Shown here in pieces: positions 6,460 to 7,707 of a stretch of 7,707 nt of DNA. The notes beneath the pieces were generated by a model that was not told where the DNA came from, did no database searches, and worked only from the letters and a program-made list of their open reading frames with translations. A program made the position numbers and the translations under genes. Origin of the DNA: Candidatus Methanomethylophilaceae archaeon. GTDB lineage: Archaea; Thermoplasmatota; Thermoplasmata; Methanomassiliicoccales; Methanomethylophilaceae. The stretch covers positions 1 to 7,707 of the forward strand of contig JAEDJU010000053.1 in NCBI GenBank assembly GCA_016296195.1, read 5' to 3'. How positions within the stretch are numbered: position 1 is the stretch's first letter; each line of letters opens with the position of its first letter.

Positions 6460-6489
6460 ATTCTGAACCGGAGACGACGCTTTCAGAAT
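6460..6489. repeat. Perfect 8-bp inverted repeat after the operon and just upstream of a TATA box
   Basis: ATTCTGAA (6460-6467) and TTCAGAAT (6482-6489) are exact reverse complements around 14 bp. As RNA the stem is AT-rich and weak and lacks a following T-run, so it is a poor terminator. As DNA its right arm ends 2 bp before the TATA box at 6492, a plausible regulator site. TTTCAGA recurs at 6523-6529, in the first codons of the next gene. Confidence 0.35.
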
Positions 6490-6491
6490 AG

Positions 6492-6498
6492 TTTATAC
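6492..6498 (+). promoter_or_regulatory. TATA box of the surface protein gene
   Basis: TTTATAC is centred at 6495, 25 bp before the ATG at 6520. This predicts a leaderless mRNA starting at that ATG and supports 6520 over the in-frame ATG at 6535. Confidence 0.6.
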
Positions 6499-6511
6499 AT
6501 CGATTGTCGAT
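6499..6511. promoter_or_regulatory. Dyad directly downstream of the TATA box, candidate operator
   Basis: ATCGA (6499-6503) and TCGAT (6507-6511) form a perfect inverted repeat around TTG. It fills the space between the TATA box and the start codon, a classic position for a repressor site in archaea. Function is inferred from position only. Confidence 0.35.
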
Positions 6512-6519
6512 AACGGCAT

Positions 6520-7707
6520 ATGTTTCAGAGATTAATGACCAAACGTGCCCTGGTGTCATTCGCCATATTGACACTGGCATCGATGGCCATCATCACATCC
6601 ATCCCGCAATCCGATGGATCCACGGAGCAGGCCGAGATCCGTCTGGACATAGGGGCCGATGATACCCTCACACTGACAGAGGACACAATACTGTCCGAGG
6701 GGGAGAACATCGTACAGGGGAGACTGATCGTCCCCGAGGGCATTACACTCACCGTACCGTCCGGAACGGATCTCATCCTGCGCGGAAGCTCCTCGGAGAC
6801 GGTCGTGAACGGAACCCTCATCGTCTACGAGGGAGATCTGGGCATCTACATGGAGGATGGGTCCAGACTCATCGTGGAGGGGTCCATGGAGATGAGATCC
6901 ATCGGAATCTGGAGACAATGCCTCGCCATCGAAAGGGGAAGTCATTCACAGGTCATCATCAACGGAGAGGCCCTCGTGGAGAAGGGTGTGACGGTCTACA
7001 ACCTGGACATGGATTACACCGAGATGCTCTACGGAAGGTACGATGGTGACGATGCCGTCCCCGGGATCGTAGTCAACGGCAAGATGACGTTCAACGGAAC
7101 ACTGAACGACGAGGCTGTGATGCTCATCACAGGCGACCTCGTCATGGGTGGATCGTACTTCTACGGAACCATGTACAACTATGGCGGGACCATCGTGATG
7201 ACGGATAAATCCGGAGTCCATTGCCACATCACCGACCTCGGCATGAAGACCGATGACGGTACCATCGGATACGGGCAGGAGAACGACATCCTCTTCACGG
7301 ACATCTGCAACATCACCGTCAGATCGGTGATGGATGATGGGAGGAACGAACTCCGCATATCGGGAGACCTGTTCGAGAGCGGGATATGGAGAGGCAAATG
7401 CGGAATGAGCCTGGTGTCGGGAGACGGACTGTTCCTCGACGGACCCATGAGGATCGATGGATTGGACATCAACGATGGTGACAGCGAGGCGACCCCCAGG
7501 AACTACACCCTCACCATCACGGGAGATGTGGAGGCATATGATTCGATCCGCATGCTGAACAGGTTCGCCATGTTCGGACCGGGGAACATCATCATCGAGG
7601 GAACATTGTCCCTGCCCCGCGGGATGGAGGGCGACCTCCCGGTCACCGCTGCCATGTACATCCAAGATGGTAGGTACATCTACACGACCTTAGAGAACGC
7701 TCTCTCG
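6520..7707 (+). CDS. Exported beta-solenoid-like surface protein (3' partial)
   Basis: The frame is open from the ATG at 6520 to the window end (396 codons, no stop), so the C-terminus is missing. The N-terminus is a Sec-type signal peptide: basic MFQRLMTKR, hydrophobic core about residues 10-28, then a polar stretch SIPQSDGSTEQ where cleavage is likely. The mature part is rich in Gly, Asp, Thr and Ile/Val with short recurring strand-turn patterns (GRLIVPEGITLTVPSG, NGTLIVYEGD, SRLIVEGSMEM, NIIIEGTLSLPRG), as in right-handed beta-solenoid or adhesin-like proteins. Four N-glycosylation sequons (Asn97, 192, 264, 328) and few cysteines suit an extracellular protein. The last residues, RYIYTTLENALS, resemble the YTTLxxAl openings of repeats in microbial surface proteins, so further repeat modules may follow. 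No catalytic motif is seen. Likely role: cell-surface adhesion or interaction, inferred. The start is supported by TATA spacing; the ATG at 6535 would still leave a signal peptide. Confidence 0.85.
   Translation, partial: MFQRLMTKRALVSFAILTLASMAIITSIPQSDGSTEQAEIRLDIGADDTLTLTEDTILSEGENIVQGRLIVPEGITLTVPSGTDLILRGSSSETVVNGTLIVYEGDLGIYMEDGSRLIVEGSMEMRSIGIWRQCLAIERGSHSQVIINGEALVEKGVTVYNLDMDYTEMLYGRYDGDDAVPGIVVNGKMTFNGTLNDEAVMLITGDLVMGGSYFYGTMYNYGGTIVMTDKSGVHCHITDLGMKTDDGTIGYGQENDILFTDICNITVRSVMDDGRNELRISGDLFESGIWRGKCGMSLVSGDGLFLDGPMRIDGLDINDGDSEATPRNYTLTITGDVEAYDSIRMLNRFAMFGPGNIIIEGTLSLPRGMEGDLPVTAAMYIQDGRYIYTTLENALS

Noticed and set aside
6460..6489. Intrinsic terminator for the operon
   Set aside because: The stem has only two G-C pairs with a 14-nt loop and no T-run, so I list it as an inverted repeat and possible regulator site rather than a terminator.
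6946..7665. Open frame of 239 codons on the minus strand
   Set aside because: It is antisense to the exported protein, whose plus-strand frame has a signal peptide, a well-placed TATA box and a coherent repeat pattern.
1..7707. CRISPR array, tRNA, rRNA or insertion sequence
   Set aside because: I saw no regularly spaced repeats, no cloverleaf-like or rRNA-like segment in the short intergenic gaps, and no transposase or terminal inverted repeats.

Overview
This is a high-GC window (about 58-60% by eye) that reads as archaeal. The evidence is TATA boxes of the TTTATA/TTATAA type about 25 bp upstream of start codons, AAGGTGA-type ribosome binding sites inside an operon, a mevalonate kinase, a HdrC/HdrB-type iron-sulfur protein, small zinc-ribbon proteins and a large secreted beta-rich surface protein. 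This mixture best fits a methanogen of the Thermoplasmatota, probably Methanomassiliicoccales. None of the seven complete genes ends in TAG (six TGA, one TAA), which suits a lineage that decodes TAG as pyrrolysine. The assignment is inference, not proof.

Layout. (1) Positions 2-1963 hold the C-terminal half of a very large superfamily 1 helicase with a Vsr-like/MTES_1575-type nuclease domain and a DUF3320-like tail. This is an architecture often linked to DNA metabolism or antiviral defence. (2) Converging on it is a small two-helix membrane protein with a C-terminal zinc ribbon (1995-2312, minus), and a hairpin lies at the junction. (3) A compact divergent promoter region (2313-2428) drives that gene and a soluble 127-residue protein with an N-terminal zinc ribbon and a beta-sandwich-like domain (2429-2812). 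(4) A four-gene run on the plus strand follows (2837-6453): a class I aminotransferase, an unrecognised acidic helical protein, mevalonate kinase and a HdrCB-like Fe-S protein. These genes overlap or are separated by only a few bases, so they are probably one transcript. (5) A 66-bp intergenic region with two dyads flanking a TATA box precedes an exported beta-solenoid-like surface protein (6520 to the window end, incomplete).

How the parts fit. The operon joins amino-acid metabolism, isoprenoid/lipid synthesis (mevalonate kinase) and an electron-transfer protein. A link between the Fe-S protein and lipid or redox metabolism is possible but unproven. The first genes of transcripts look leaderless or nearly so, while some internal genes have Shine-Dalgarno matches. 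The least described items are the acidic protein at 3967-4488, the HdrCB-like protein encoded beside mevalonate kinase, and the dyads in the promoters. I saw no CRISPR array, tRNA, rRNA or insertion sequence.
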